Shown here in pieces: positions 7,639-16,500 of a DNA stretch of 64,000 nt. Position numbers and translations under genes: made by a program. The stretch is taken from contig JAIEQI010000075.1 in assembly GCA_019747875.1 (NCBI GenBank), positions 61,889 through 125,888 of the forward strand, read 5' to 3'. The number at the start of each line of letters is the position of its first letter. The first letter of the stretch is position 1. The notes under the pieces are model-generated. The model was not told the origin of the DNA. It made no database searches and saw only the letters and a list, made by a program, of their open reading frames with translations. The DNA is from Candidatus Obscuribacterales bacterium. GTDB lineage: Bacteria > Cyanobacteriota > Vampirovibrionia > Obscuribacterales > Obscuribacteraceae.

Positions 7639-9174
7639 ATGCGATTTGAAGGAATATCAACCAAAAACTTTCAGGCCGCAGTGGTGCTATTTCTGGTGGC
7701 ACTACCGCTCAACCTTGGAGTGGCGGTGTCCTCAGGAGTCCCCGTAGGGGCTGGAATAGTATCCGGAGCAGTTGGCGCCATTATAGTCGGGATGCTCTCG
7801 GGGTCACCACTGATGATCTCGGGCCCTGATGCTGGAATCGGAGTATTGATTCTGGAAATGATTCAGCAACTGGGCATCGATAAACTAGGGATCATTGTGC
7901 TACTGGCGGGGGTTCTGCAAGTGATATTAGGTGCTTTCCGCGCAGCCCTAGCATTTCGAATTTTTTCGCCCGCTGTAGTAAATGGAATGCTTGGCGGCAT
8001 GGGTCTGATCATCATCCTCACGCAGTTTTTGATAATGCTGGATAGTAAACCGGAAACAACTGGATTTGCCAATCTCGCTGCAATCCCCGGAGTTTTACTC
8101 AAAGCAGCCACCCCGACGGATGGATTAACCCATCACCCTGCAGCTTGTATTGGAATCCTGACGATAATAGTAGCTCTGCTCTGGAACAAGTATGCACAGG
8201 GATTTCTGAAAAAATTACCGGCGGCACTGGTGGCGATATTGGTGGCATCTGTCGCAACAACAGTTCTTCACCTACCTATCCAACTTATAAAAGTGCCGTC
8301 CGATTTCTCAACTGCCGTCAACGTGATTAGTATTCAAACTCTACTTGCGGCGCTCACCGACCCTGCGATTTGGACCAGCGCCGCCACAGTTGCCTTCGTC
8401 GCAAGCACACAGTCTCTGCTCACTGCGGCTGCTGTCGATTCGGCAGCAAGAGGAAAAAAATCAAATTTAGACAAGGAATTAGTAGCACAGGGCGTAGGCA
8501 ATATCATTTGCGGTGCACTCGGTGCGCTGCCTGTAGCAGGAGTATTGCTGAGGAGCATGGCAAACGTGCAATCCGGCGCCACTTCGCGCTCCGCCAATAT
8601 CATCCACGGAGTTCTCATTGTAGCCGCGTTATTGCTGATTCCCTCAGCCTTAAATCAAATGCCTATTTGCGCTTTAGCAGCAATGCTTGTCCTCATTGGA
8701 TGCAGAATGCTTAATAACATCCGCCAGAATATTCGCGACTACCACAGCTCGGAGTTGGCGATTGTCGCTATAACAATCATAGCTATTTTGGCTACAAACC
8801 TTTTCACAGGTGTCTTGATCGGATTTGGAGTAGCCGCCGCGAAGGAGCTTTACTCAATCGCTTACTTGGGAATCAGATTGGATGTCACAGAGGTTCCTGG
8901 CGGGTCGATTTTACATCTCTGGGGCGCAGCAACCTTCTTGCATATTCCCAGGCTGGCAGCAGTATTGGACTCGGTACCGCCGGACGCAGACCTTCACGTC
9001 CGACTTGATGAGTTAAGCCATATAGATCACGCCTGCTTGGAACTTCTTATGGATTGGGCTCAGCACCATCGAGAGCAAGGCGGCGAATTTTTTATCGACT
9101 GGGGATCATTCCAAGCACGCTACAGAGGCAATAGCCTCTCATCAAAGTACTTTGCCGAACCGGATGCAGTTTAG
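7639..9174 (+). CDS. SulP-family inorganic anion transporter with C-terminal STAS domain
   Basis: A 511-residue polytopic membrane protein. The opening (NFQAAVVLFLVALPLNLGVA, then SGVPVGAGIVSGAVGAIIVG and LSGSPLMISGPDAG) is the characteristic SulP/SLC26 N-terminus, of the type often annotated near carbonic anhydrases. About 10-14 hydrophobic helices fill residues 10-410. The C-terminal STAS-like domain (about 420-500) includes VRLDELSHIDHACLELLMDW. Family substrates are sulfate, bicarbonate or other anions; no carbonic anhydrase or sulfate-assimilation gene is adjacent, so the substrate is open. A Usp-like gene follows 16 bases downstream, and a second SulP gene closes the cluster at 10663-12288. 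The two SulP proteins are distant paralogues, not a recent duplication. Confidence 0.88.
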   Translation: MRFEGISTKNFQAAVVLFLVALPLNLGVAVSSGVPVGAGIVSGAVGAIIVGMLSGSPLMISGPDAGIGVLILEMIQQLGIDKLGIIVLLAGVLQVILGAFRAALAFRIFSPAVVNGMLGGMGLIIILTQFLIMLDSKPETTGFANLAAIPGVLLKAATPTDGLTHHPAACIGILTIIVALLWNKYAQGFLKKLPAALVAILVASVATTVLHLPIQLIKVPSDFSTAVNVISIQTLLAALTDPAIWTSAATVAFVASTQSLLTAAAVDSAARGKKSNLDKELVAQGVGNIICGALGALPVAGVLLRSMANVQSGATSRSANIIHGVLIVAALLLIPSALNQMPICALAAMLVLIGCRMLNNIRQNIRDYHSSELAIVAITIIAILATNLFTGVLIGFGVAAAKELYSIAYLGIRLDVTEVPGGSILHLWGAATFLHIPRLAAVLDSVPPDADLHVRLDELSHIDHACLELLMDWAQHHREQGGEFFIDWGSFQARYRGNSLSSKYFAEPDAV

Positions 9175-9190
9175 TACCAGAGGAAGAACC

Positions 9191-9724
9191 GTGAAAAATC
9201 ATGACTCTTTTATTGCCACCAAAAGAATCAGACTTTGTGTTCCGATACGCAGACAATCATGCATAGACAGATTTTCGCTCTGGCTATCCAAGAACAGAAT
9301 TTACACCAATGCAGAAGTAATGTTTCTGCACATACTCAGGCCGAACTGGTTTGACGAAACGCCGTATTGCTCGTCCCAGGCTGCGCGCCTTTTGGACCTA
9401 CAAGACATGATAACGGCAGAGACAGAACGAGAATTCCGCGCAGTTGCCAAACGATTGGAAAATCTGTACCCCGCTTTGTCCGTATCCGTTAAAGTAATCG
9501 CTCAACGCCTTGACGGTGAAACTATCGCGCAAATGGCAACAGAATGGAATTCCGATACCATACTTCTGTTCGCGCAGGAGAAAACAACAATTGAAAAACT
9601 CTTTGAGCGGGACCTGATCAAAGAGACAATCGACAGTGCTAAGTGCTCTATCCAAATTATCCAACCAGAAAGACAGGAAAGCAAAACAAAGGAGCGAGAA
9701 AAATTCAGGGCGGCTCTAGAATAA
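9191..9724 (+). CDS. Universal stress protein (UspA)-like protein
   Basis: About 177 residues with the Usp-type alternating pattern: RLCVPIRR strand, long helix, AEVMFLHIL strand, a helical middle, LSVSVKVIAQRLDGETIAQMA, then DTILLFAQ and a final SIQIIQPE strand. The usual C-terminal ATP-binding glycine signature (G-x2-G-x9-G-S) is not visible, so it may not bind ATP. I chose the GTG at 9191 because AGAGGAAGAA lies just before it; the frame is open further upstream (9152) but that would overlap the SulP gene. It is clearly paralogous to the protein at 10081-10620 (shared PNWF, PY and QREF/EREF-type positions). Its position directly after a SulP gene suggests a soluble regulatory partner of the transporter; this is inference. 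Confidence 0.72.
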   Translation: MKNHDSFIATKRIRLCVPIRRQSCIDRFSLWLSKNRIYTNAEVMFLHILRPNWFDETPYCSSQAARLLDLQDMITAETEREFRAVAKRLENLYPALSVSVKVIAQRLDGETIAQMATEWNSDTILLFAQEKTTIEKLFERDLIKETIDSAKCSIQIIQPERQESKTKEREKFRAALE

Positions 9725-9848
9725 CCACTCCCATGCACAAGGATTCAAAGCGTATCTTTAAGGACTCGGTGCGCTGCCAATCTCAATCAAAGGGTCACAT
9801 AATTGCCAAAGGAATAGTGCCCTTGTAGCAAGAACTAGGAATCTTAGG

Positions 9849-10080
9849 TTGGCTTCGCTACCACATCCGGTATCGTTCTGGAAGGACTCTATTGAAAGAT
9901 TCTGGAAAGAAAACGGTGTTGAAGCTTTCAGGGAGATTGCGCAAGCACTTCGCAAGATTTGTTCGATAGTATCTAAACACGAGGGGATATCAGATAAAAC
10001 CACCGTCGGCAATAAGTTGAAAGAAGCACAAACTGCTCTGGACACTGCAAGATTTGGCCGCCACAATCATGGAGAGAGCC
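9849..10080 (+). other. Possible small coding remnant between the two Usp-like genes
   Basis: The 9725-10080 gap contains a TTG-initiated frame from 9849 that reads an amphipathic helical segment (FWKENGVEAFREIAQALRK) before running out of frame into the next Usp gene. No ribosome binding site is evident. It may be a fragment of a helical protein or chance; I see no other gene here. Confidence 0.25.
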
Positions 10081-10620
10081 GTGATCATGGACGAAAGCTC
10101 TGTGAGACCAAAACTGCTTGTTCCTGTCAAGGATGGTCGATGCATTGAACGACTAAGTGCTTGGCTTTCGGCAAATCCGCAGGTATGGAATGCGGAGATA
10201 ATGCTTGTTCACGTTCTTGAACCAAATTGGTTCAACGATATCCCTTATTCACCACTTAACGCCTTGCAGCTTCTCGACCAGCAGGAGCAGGTTACCGCTG
10301 AAGTTCAGCGGGAATTTGACGCACTTACAGGGAGCGTTCGAAAGCGCTATTCTGACCTATCGATATCAGCATATGTAATTACCAAAACTTTTGATACTGG
10401 CACCGCCATCACAGATCTAGCGAGAAAGTGGGGGGCTAGCTGCATTCTAGTTTTTTGTAACTCCATGAGCCCGATGCGAAAATTTGTCGGTGGTCGCTTA
10501 AGTTGCAAAATCCTTCGATCGGCGAACTGCGTAGTACAAGTGATTCAGAGCCCACAGGAAGCACCGGCAGACATTGTTTCAAACTACGGGGCGCGTCGCC
10601 GATCCAATTTTCAGGTCTGA
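10081..10620 (+). CDS. Universal stress protein (UspA)-like protein
   Basis: About 179 residues, paralogous along its whole length to 9191-9724: KLLVPVKDGRCIERLSAWLS, AEIMLVHVLEPNWF, the PYSPLNALQLLDQQE helix, LSISAYVITKTFDTGTAI, and a last strand CVVQVIQ. As in its paralogue, the Usp ATP-binding glycine signature is missing. GTG at 10081 is preferred because GGAGAG lies 5 bases upstream; ATG at 10087 is the alternative. The second SulP gene starts 42 bases after its stop behind a strong Shine-Dalgarno sequence, so usp and sulP are probably one transcript. The pairing of a Usp-like gene with each SulP gene implies a functional link. Confidence 0.72.
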   Translation: MIMDESSVRPKLLVPVKDGRCIERLSAWLSANPQVWNAEIMLVHVLEPNWFNDIPYSPLNALQLLDQQEQVTAEVQREFDALTGSVRKRYSDLSISAYVITKTFDTGTAITDLARKWGASCILVFCNSMSPMRKFVGGRLSCKILRSANCVVQVIQSPQEAPADIVSNYGARRRSNFQV

Positions 10621-10662
10621 TTCCGAATTCCACACTGGTAATAGTAGTAGACAGGAGGAAGT

Positions 10663-12288
10663 ATGCAAGCATCATTGAAGACTGCGCTGTTCGCAAATCT
10701 GGTAGGTGACGTTACGGGCGGTATCATGACCACCATCGTAGCAATTCCAGTTGCTATGGCATTTGGAATAGCCTCAGGGTTAGGCGCCGCGGCAGGTCTT
10801 TATGGAGCAATGTGCTGTGGGCTGTTTGCGTCCATTTTTGGTGGCACCAAAGGTCAGCAGTCGGGGCCAACCGGGCCAGTCGCCGTCATTATTGCTTCTT
10901 TGCTAGCTGCAAACAATGGCAATGTTTCGGTCGTCTTTGCTGCAATCATTCTAGGCGGTATTCTTCAGGCCGTTGCAGGAAGGTTTGGCTGGGGCGATCT
11001 GGTGAGATATCTTCCATACCCGGTCATATCAGGGTTCATGACGGGAATCGCCCTCATAATCATCATCCTCCACGTGAAACCTCTGTTTGGGATTCCCGGC
11101 AGCAAACACATTATGGAAAACATTAATACATTTCCCAGTATTTCAGCAGAGATGAATCGCGCAGCATTTGCTATCGGAGTTATGACCATAGTGTTTATCT
11201 ACGGCATGAAACTACTCTCGAAAAAACTACCCGCATCACTCATTGCTCTTTTTGTTGCCAGTACCGTCAGCATCGTATTGAATCTCGAGATTCCGCGAAT
11301 AGGTGAAATTCCCAGCCAATTGCCAGTCCCAGCTGTGCCGACCCTTGATTTATCCATGTTGTCCGTAGTCCTTAGCGGCGCCGTTACGATTGCCATGCTA
11401 GGGTCTATTGACTCACTTCTTACATCGCTTATCGCTGACAAAATTCTTCATAGCCAACATGACAGCAACAAGGAACTCATAGGGCAGGGCATAGGCAACA
11501 TTGCGGCCGGCTTGATGGGAGGTCTGGCTGGTGCGGGCTCAACCACGAGGACCTTGGCCAATATTGACGCCGGTGGCAGAACACCACTTGCCGGAGTCGT
11601 CTACGCAGCGCTTGTGTTCTCAGTTATTACTGGCTTGGGTAAAGTTGCAGCACTCATCCCGATGAGCGCTCTGGCCGCTATTCTCATAGTCCTCGGAATA
11701 GGAATCGTTGATTGGCGATCAATCAAACACATTCACAAAACCCCCCGCTCAGACGTGGCTGTGATGTCTGTTGTGCTGTTTATGACCGTATTCATTGATC
11801 TGATATCAGCCGTGCTGATCGGTATGGCCCTTGCCTCGGTGTTATTTGTCAAAAAGATCACAGATGCTCAATTCTCTGAGTTCGGAACGCTCGACACGAT
11901 ATCCGAATTGGGACATCTCGTTGACAAACTACCAACAGACCTGCGGTCAGAGACATACGTCTACACTTTTGATGGACCGATATTTTTTGGTGAGACGAAA
12001 AATTTAGACAAGACAAGAAATGTGGATAAAGCCAAAATTTTCATTCTAAATTTCGAGCATGCACATTTCATAGATCAGAGCTGCTGCTACTACCTCGAGG
12101 ATCTGGTCCAGAGTTTCAGAAAAGATGGCAAACTTGTACTGATCTTGGGCTTGAATGATAAGTTGAAAACAAGGCTCAACGGGATGGAATGTTTTGCTGT
12201 TACCAGTGAAGAGTTTCAGGTCGTTCGATGGACCTCTGTGATCGAAAAGATTAGAGCATCTACGACTGCAGCCGCGACGAGTACATAA
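10663..12288 (+). CDS. SulP-family transporter with C-terminal STAS domain
   Basis: A 541-residue membrane protein of the SulP/SLC26 family, with signature segments DVTGGIMTTIVAIPVAMAFG, GGTKGQQSGPTGPVAV and YPVISGFMTGIALIIII near the N-terminus and multiple hydrophobic helices up to about residue 405. The STAS domain (about 420-541) contains IFILNFEHAHFIDQSCCYYL, the position where SulP and anti-sigma antagonist STAS domains carry the D-x-S/T-G motif (here D-Q-S). The start is unambiguous: AGGAGGAAGT immediately precedes ATG 10663. It closes the sulP-usp-usp-sulP cluster. The substrate cannot be decided from sequence. Sequence divergence from the first SulP suggests different substrates or directions. 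Confidence 0.9.
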   Translation: MQASLKTALFANLVGDVTGGIMTTIVAIPVAMAFGIASGLGAAAGLYGAMCCGLFASIFGGTKGQQSGPTGPVAVIIASLLAANNGNVSVVFAAIILGGILQAVAGRFGWGDLVRYLPYPVISGFMTGIALIIIILHVKPLFGIPGSKHIMENINTFPSISAEMNRAAFAIGVMTIVFIYGMKLLSKKLPASLIALFVASTVSIVLNLEIPRIGEIPSQLPVPAVPTLDLSMLSVVLSGAVTIAMLGSIDSLLTSLIADKILHSQHDSNKELIGQGIGNIAAGLMGGLAGAGSTTRTLANIDAGGRTPLAGVVYAALVFSVITGLGKVAALIPMSALAAILIVLGIGIVDWRSIKHIHKTPRSDVAVMSVVLFMTVFIDLISAVLIGMALASVLFVKKITDAQFSEFGTLDTISELGHLVDKLPTDLRSETYVYTFDGPIFFGETKNLDKTRNVDKAKIFILNFEHAHFIDQSCCYYLEDLVQSFRKDGKLVLILGLNDKLKTRLNGMECFAVTSEEFQVVRWTSVIEKIRASTTAAATST

Positions 12289-12395
12289 AGTGCACTCAGA
12301 CAACGCATCCAAGAATCTTGGAGTTATCGAAATGAAACATAGCATCACTTCCTCCATATAGACGCGATTCAAAAAAGCTTCAACCAATATAGCAA

Positions 12396-12620
12396 TCAGT
12401 CGTGCGCTTCAGCGTACTTCTTGATTCTTTCTTGGTCTTCGAAATGCCAGGGCTTGCGCGCAACTCTTCCAGCAGCTATGGCTAACGAATAATCCATCAA
12501 TTGCATGCGAACAAGCGCGAGAAGCTTCCGCTCAAACGGCTCTGCAGCACGCTTTCTTCGTGATTCTGCTTTTGCCTCGTATATGTCTTCATTCGATCGC
12601 ACATTTTCATAACTCTTCAT
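12396..12620 (-). CDS. Small basic protein, partner of nucleotidyltransferase gene
   Basis: A 74-residue helical, charged protein with no family I recognise. Its core (KLLALVRMQLMDYSLAIAAGRV) also occurs in the orphan frame at 6951-7178. It starts inside the stop codon of the nucleotidyltransferase gene (4-base ATGA overlap at 12617-12620), so the two are translationally coupled. In toxin-antitoxin modules with AbiEii/MenT-type nucleotidyltransferases the partner is a small regulator; here the partner is downstream and has no visible DNA-binding motif, so an antitoxin role is a hypothesis only. Confidence 0.65.
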   Translation of the reverse strand: MKSYENVRSNEDIYEAKAESRRKRAAEPFERKLLALVRMQLMDYSLAIAAGRVARKPWHFEDQERIKKYAEAHD

Positions 12621-13141
12621 TCTTCAATTTTACGCCTCCATTTTTCGCAGAGACCATGCTCCTTCAAAATTGCTTCTAGCTTAACTCTGTCCGGGCTAGC
12701 TGACTCGAGTGCCACGGCTATGTGTGCCCAATCCTTTGCTCTACCAGCTTGTGCTTTCACTGCAAGTGCGTATTCGTATTGAAATAGGTGTATCTTCACG
12801 TTCTCAATCTCGACAGATAACGCGTTCTCTAGTGCTTCTTCTACAAGCGGTTGATTTGCTGGCACAAGAAACTGAACATCTACCCCTTTGACATTGATGT
12901 ACAAGTCCTTGACCTTGCACCCCAGCTCCTCCAAGCGCCGGTATATTGGACTTAAGTCAATAAGAAGAGTCTGGTTCGGGAGATAACAAAAAATATCGAG
13001 GTCATCGGTTTTTACCGGCTGAGCGTAGTACATAATCGCAACCGAACCACCAATGGTCGGCTTATGAATAATCCCTTCACGCTCCAACCTATTGATCATC
13101 TCGAGTGTTGGTCCCAAAATAGGGGGCAACTGATTTTGCAT
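12617..13141 (-). CDS. Nucleotidyltransferase-fold protein (AbiEii/DUF6036-like)
   Basis: A 174-residue protein of the minimal nucleotidyltransferase fold. It has the GGSVAIMYY motif (about 31-39; the G-G/S signature), then DDLDIF (about 46-51) with the two metal-binding acidic residues, and a third acidic position in VKGVDVQFLV (about 104-113). The helical C-terminus includes YALAVKAQAGRAKDWAHI, the K-x-x-A-x-R-x-K-D pattern typical of AbiEii-like proteins. Such proteins act as toxins that modify tRNA or other targets, or as housekeeping relatives. It forms an overlapping two-gene operon with 12396-12620. ATG 13141 is the only plausible start. The family call is good; a toxin role is inferred. 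Confidence 0.78.
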   Translation of the reverse strand: MQNQLPPILGPTLEMINRLEREGIIHKPTIGGSVAIMYYAQPVKTDDLDIFCYLPNQTLLIDLSPIYRRLEELGCKVKDLYINVKGVDVQFLVPANQPLVEEALENALSVEIENVKIHLFQYEYALAVKAQAGRAKDWAHIAVALESASPDRVKLEAILKEHGLCEKWRRKIEE

Positions 13142-13502
13142 TCTTCAGCCTTTTTCATAAGTACGTCCGTTAATCACAACGTAGCGCGGACAGCTGCCGA
13201 TCAGCAACTACTTCGGGAATTCAAAATGCCCAAAAAACCGTGATAAATATTATAACTCAAGCATAATACCGGGTTCACCTTTCAGGCTCAATCATAGTAG
13301 AGATTTCGCCAGGGAGCTAGTTCTTAATCGCTGCTGAGCATCCTTGAAGGCTCGACTAAACAGGACAAATTGACAAGATGCAAAAAAAATTCCGCGAGTT
13401 AGCCGCTATCCAGCTTGCTTCGGTCAACTCCGGTTCAAGTTCTTGCGTACATTCTTATGGCAGATGGTATGAGAAAGGGCGCTCTGGAAAGGTTCACACC
13501 TG
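13142..13502. other. Intergenic region with a tiny open frame
   Basis: A 360-base gap between the nucleotidyltransferase gene and the SNF2 gene, both on the minus strand. It contains a 42-codon plus-strand frame from ATG 13378 (MQKKFRELA...) ending over the SNF2 stop codon. No ribosome binding site or family is visible, so I do not call it a gene. I see no clear terminator. Confidence 0.4.
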
Positions 13503-16500
13503 TTAAACAATCACCGGATCGCTAACTGGAGCCAACAATGCATATATGTCATCTTCGGTTAATTCGTTTAGCAATGCATCGTCGGTTTCATAGATCAAAT
13601 TCGAGATTGCTTGTTTTTTCGCTTTGAGCTCGAGCATACGTTCTTCTATTGTGTTAGCCGCGATCATTCGGAATACAAATACAGGTTTCGACTGGCCGAT
13701 TCTGTGGGCCCGATCGATCGCTTGCATTTCCTTCGCTGGGTTCCACCATGGGTCGTAGATGATGACAGTATCAGCCTCTGTCAGATTGAGTCCATATCCA
13801 CCGGCGTGCAAGCTGATTAAAAAAACTTGGACATTCGACTCTTGAAACTCCCGCACCATTCGAGTGCGGTCATCTATCTGAACATCTCCTACTAATTTCA
13901 AGAATGGAGTTGAGCGATGCGTCAATTCATCACTGATGAGATCTAGCATTTCCACAAACTGGCTGAAGATCAACAACTTTCTCCCCCTGATCAATAATTC
14001 ATCCATCCGTTCGAAAAGTGTTTTAAATTTGGCGCTCTCTTTCACATCTTTAGCTACTTCCAGCTTACACAGACGTGGATGCAAGCAAACCTGCCTCATC
14101 CTCGTGAGTATTTCGACGGTTTTGGGATTCCTCGGCGAAAAATTCTTGTTGGCAATTTCTTTTCGCAGTTCCTCATTGGAAAGCAGTCGCGCGGTTTCAT
14201 ACAAATCCAACTGTTTTTCCGTCAATTCGACTCTGATGATACTCTCGTTCTTCTCTGGGAGATCCTTCAATACATCTTCTTTCAGACGTCTCAAGATAAA
14301 TGGTGATATAACCTTGCGCAGCATCGCCGGGGCAGCCACATCGCCTTCCTCAGACGGTTTGCGAACAAATTTCGTAAATCTTGCCTTGCTTCCGAGCAGA
14401 CCAGGCATGAGAAAGTCAAATAGCGACCAAAGCTCACCTAGATGATTTTCGATTGGAGTGCCGGTCAAACATATTCGGTAATCGGCCACCAGTTCTTTTG
14501 CCGCAGCGGTGATCGCTGCATTGGAATTCTTTATAGTGTGCGCTTCATCCAGAAAGACTCCATGCCACCACATATCTGTCAGGATGCTTTGATCGCGTAA
14601 CAGAAGCTGATATGTGGTTAGAATTACATCGCTGTGCTTGAAGTATGCCTTTAATTTTGATCTTCCCGCTCCAACATATTGCATAACCTGCAGTTCTGGA
14701 GAAAAGCGCTTCAATTCAATAGTCCAGTTCCCGATTAGACTTGCAGGACAAACAATAAGTACGGGACGAACCTCAGACGAGTTTGCTTTGTCCAATGCCA
14801 GTTTAGCGATAACCTGCACTGTTTTACCCAGTCCCATCTCGTCTGCCAAGATCCCTCCCGCTTTCATTTTTGAAATTTGGTCCAACCAGTACAAACCGAC
14901 CTTTTGGTAATCGCGCAAGCTCGCCCTGAAATTTGAAGCCGGCTCGAGTTGACACTTACTGGTCAATCGGGCTGATTGCTCCATTATGCTTGTCAGACTC
15001 TCGCAAATTCTCTTTTCGCTGTTAGCAAAAATTTCGTTGGATAATATCGAGATGGCATGCGCGGTTGGCAGCCCTATTTCATTGGCATCCGTAGATGCAT
15101 TTTTGGGAAGAAGTTCGCGCAAAGACATTAGAATGAATTTCATTCTGTCGAAAGGAATTGAAACCAAACGCCCACTGCTCAAAACAGCAACATATTTCCC
15201 ATCGTCATTTAGGCAGTCGATTGCGTCTTCACTAATTTCCGGAAGTCCATGAATCACCGAAATCAGGATCGGCAGTAGGTTCACTTCTTGGTTGCCAACC
15301 TTGACAGCAAGCGACATTGAGAACCAGCCGGCCCCTGTTGAATCGCTTGCCTTAAATGAAAAGTTGTTTTCGACAATTTCTAACGGTCGCAATTGTTGTT
15401 CCGTCGTCTTGGAAATAACAAAGTCTTTTTTTCGCAATTGCCTGATCTCGTCAAGCAATTGGCGCCAGCAGGAGTCCATCTTTGGAAGGAGCATGTAACG
15501 CAAGGGGTCTTCTTTATTTTTGACAGGATCGAATCCGAGTGCTTTCATATTTTCCAAGCAGTCCGAAACCCAAGTACGATCCATTGTCTTAATGTGAGTA
15601 GTCCCCTCCTTTTCGTAGCAAGTTTCCTTAACGCCATCAAACTGGAGAAAAAGCGTGCGTGCCTGAGCTTCTTCCTCAATGCTTAATGTTGTATCCGGCT
15701 TGATGTCGTGCCATATCTGTTGAGAATTCAACAATCCAACGAAATTCTCTAATTTATGCGCTCGGACGAAATTGCATGCGGCAGTTGCCATTTCTAGAGG
15801 AATAGTACCCAAATTTCGCAGTGCCTTTAGCCGCGGTCCGACTGGAAATCCCAAAACTAAACCAATTTGGTTCGTTTGCGGGTTCACGTACATCGGTATG
15901 AACCAAGAAAGAACTGCCAGTGCCTTATCATTTTGGACCTGGCCGGCACACAGGATAAGGTTGTAGCCGTTTTGATGCTTGACCCAAACTTTCAGACCCT
16001 TAATTGGAGGTCCCATTGTTAGCAGCAAAGATTTGTTGGGGTCTTCCCAGTAACATTGCTTTGAATTGACAATGAATTGAATGAATTCAAGCCACAAATC
16101 ATGGCATACGGCAGTTTCCGCGATTTCTTTTGCTGTTGTATGACGAAGAAATTTTTCGTATGAAGCAGCAATGAACTGTTGAAGTGCAGAACCGTCGACT
16201 CGAACTATGTCCCAATCAATTGGTACGTAGTTAGAGCTGCCATCTTCATTTGCTTGTTTTTTCCATGCCTTCAATTCCGGGATTTCCTGGTTGGCAGACG
16301 CACTTAGAGAAAACTTCAAGTCGGCAATCCCAGGCTTACTCCAATGTTTTTCGCCGTCCATCCAACATTCATATAGTTCTGGAAAGTATTGCTCCAAACT
16401 CTTCAAATCGACGCGCCCCGTAATGAGCTGAGATAGTTTCGTCCACTCACTGGCAGGAGCTGCAGCTTTAATCCAGAAAGCTGGAAACCATTTCATCCAA

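Noticed and set aside
9191..10620. Usp pair as canonical ATP-binding UspA proteins
   Set aside because: The C-terminal glycine signature for ATP binding is not present in either protein, so I call them Usp-like only.
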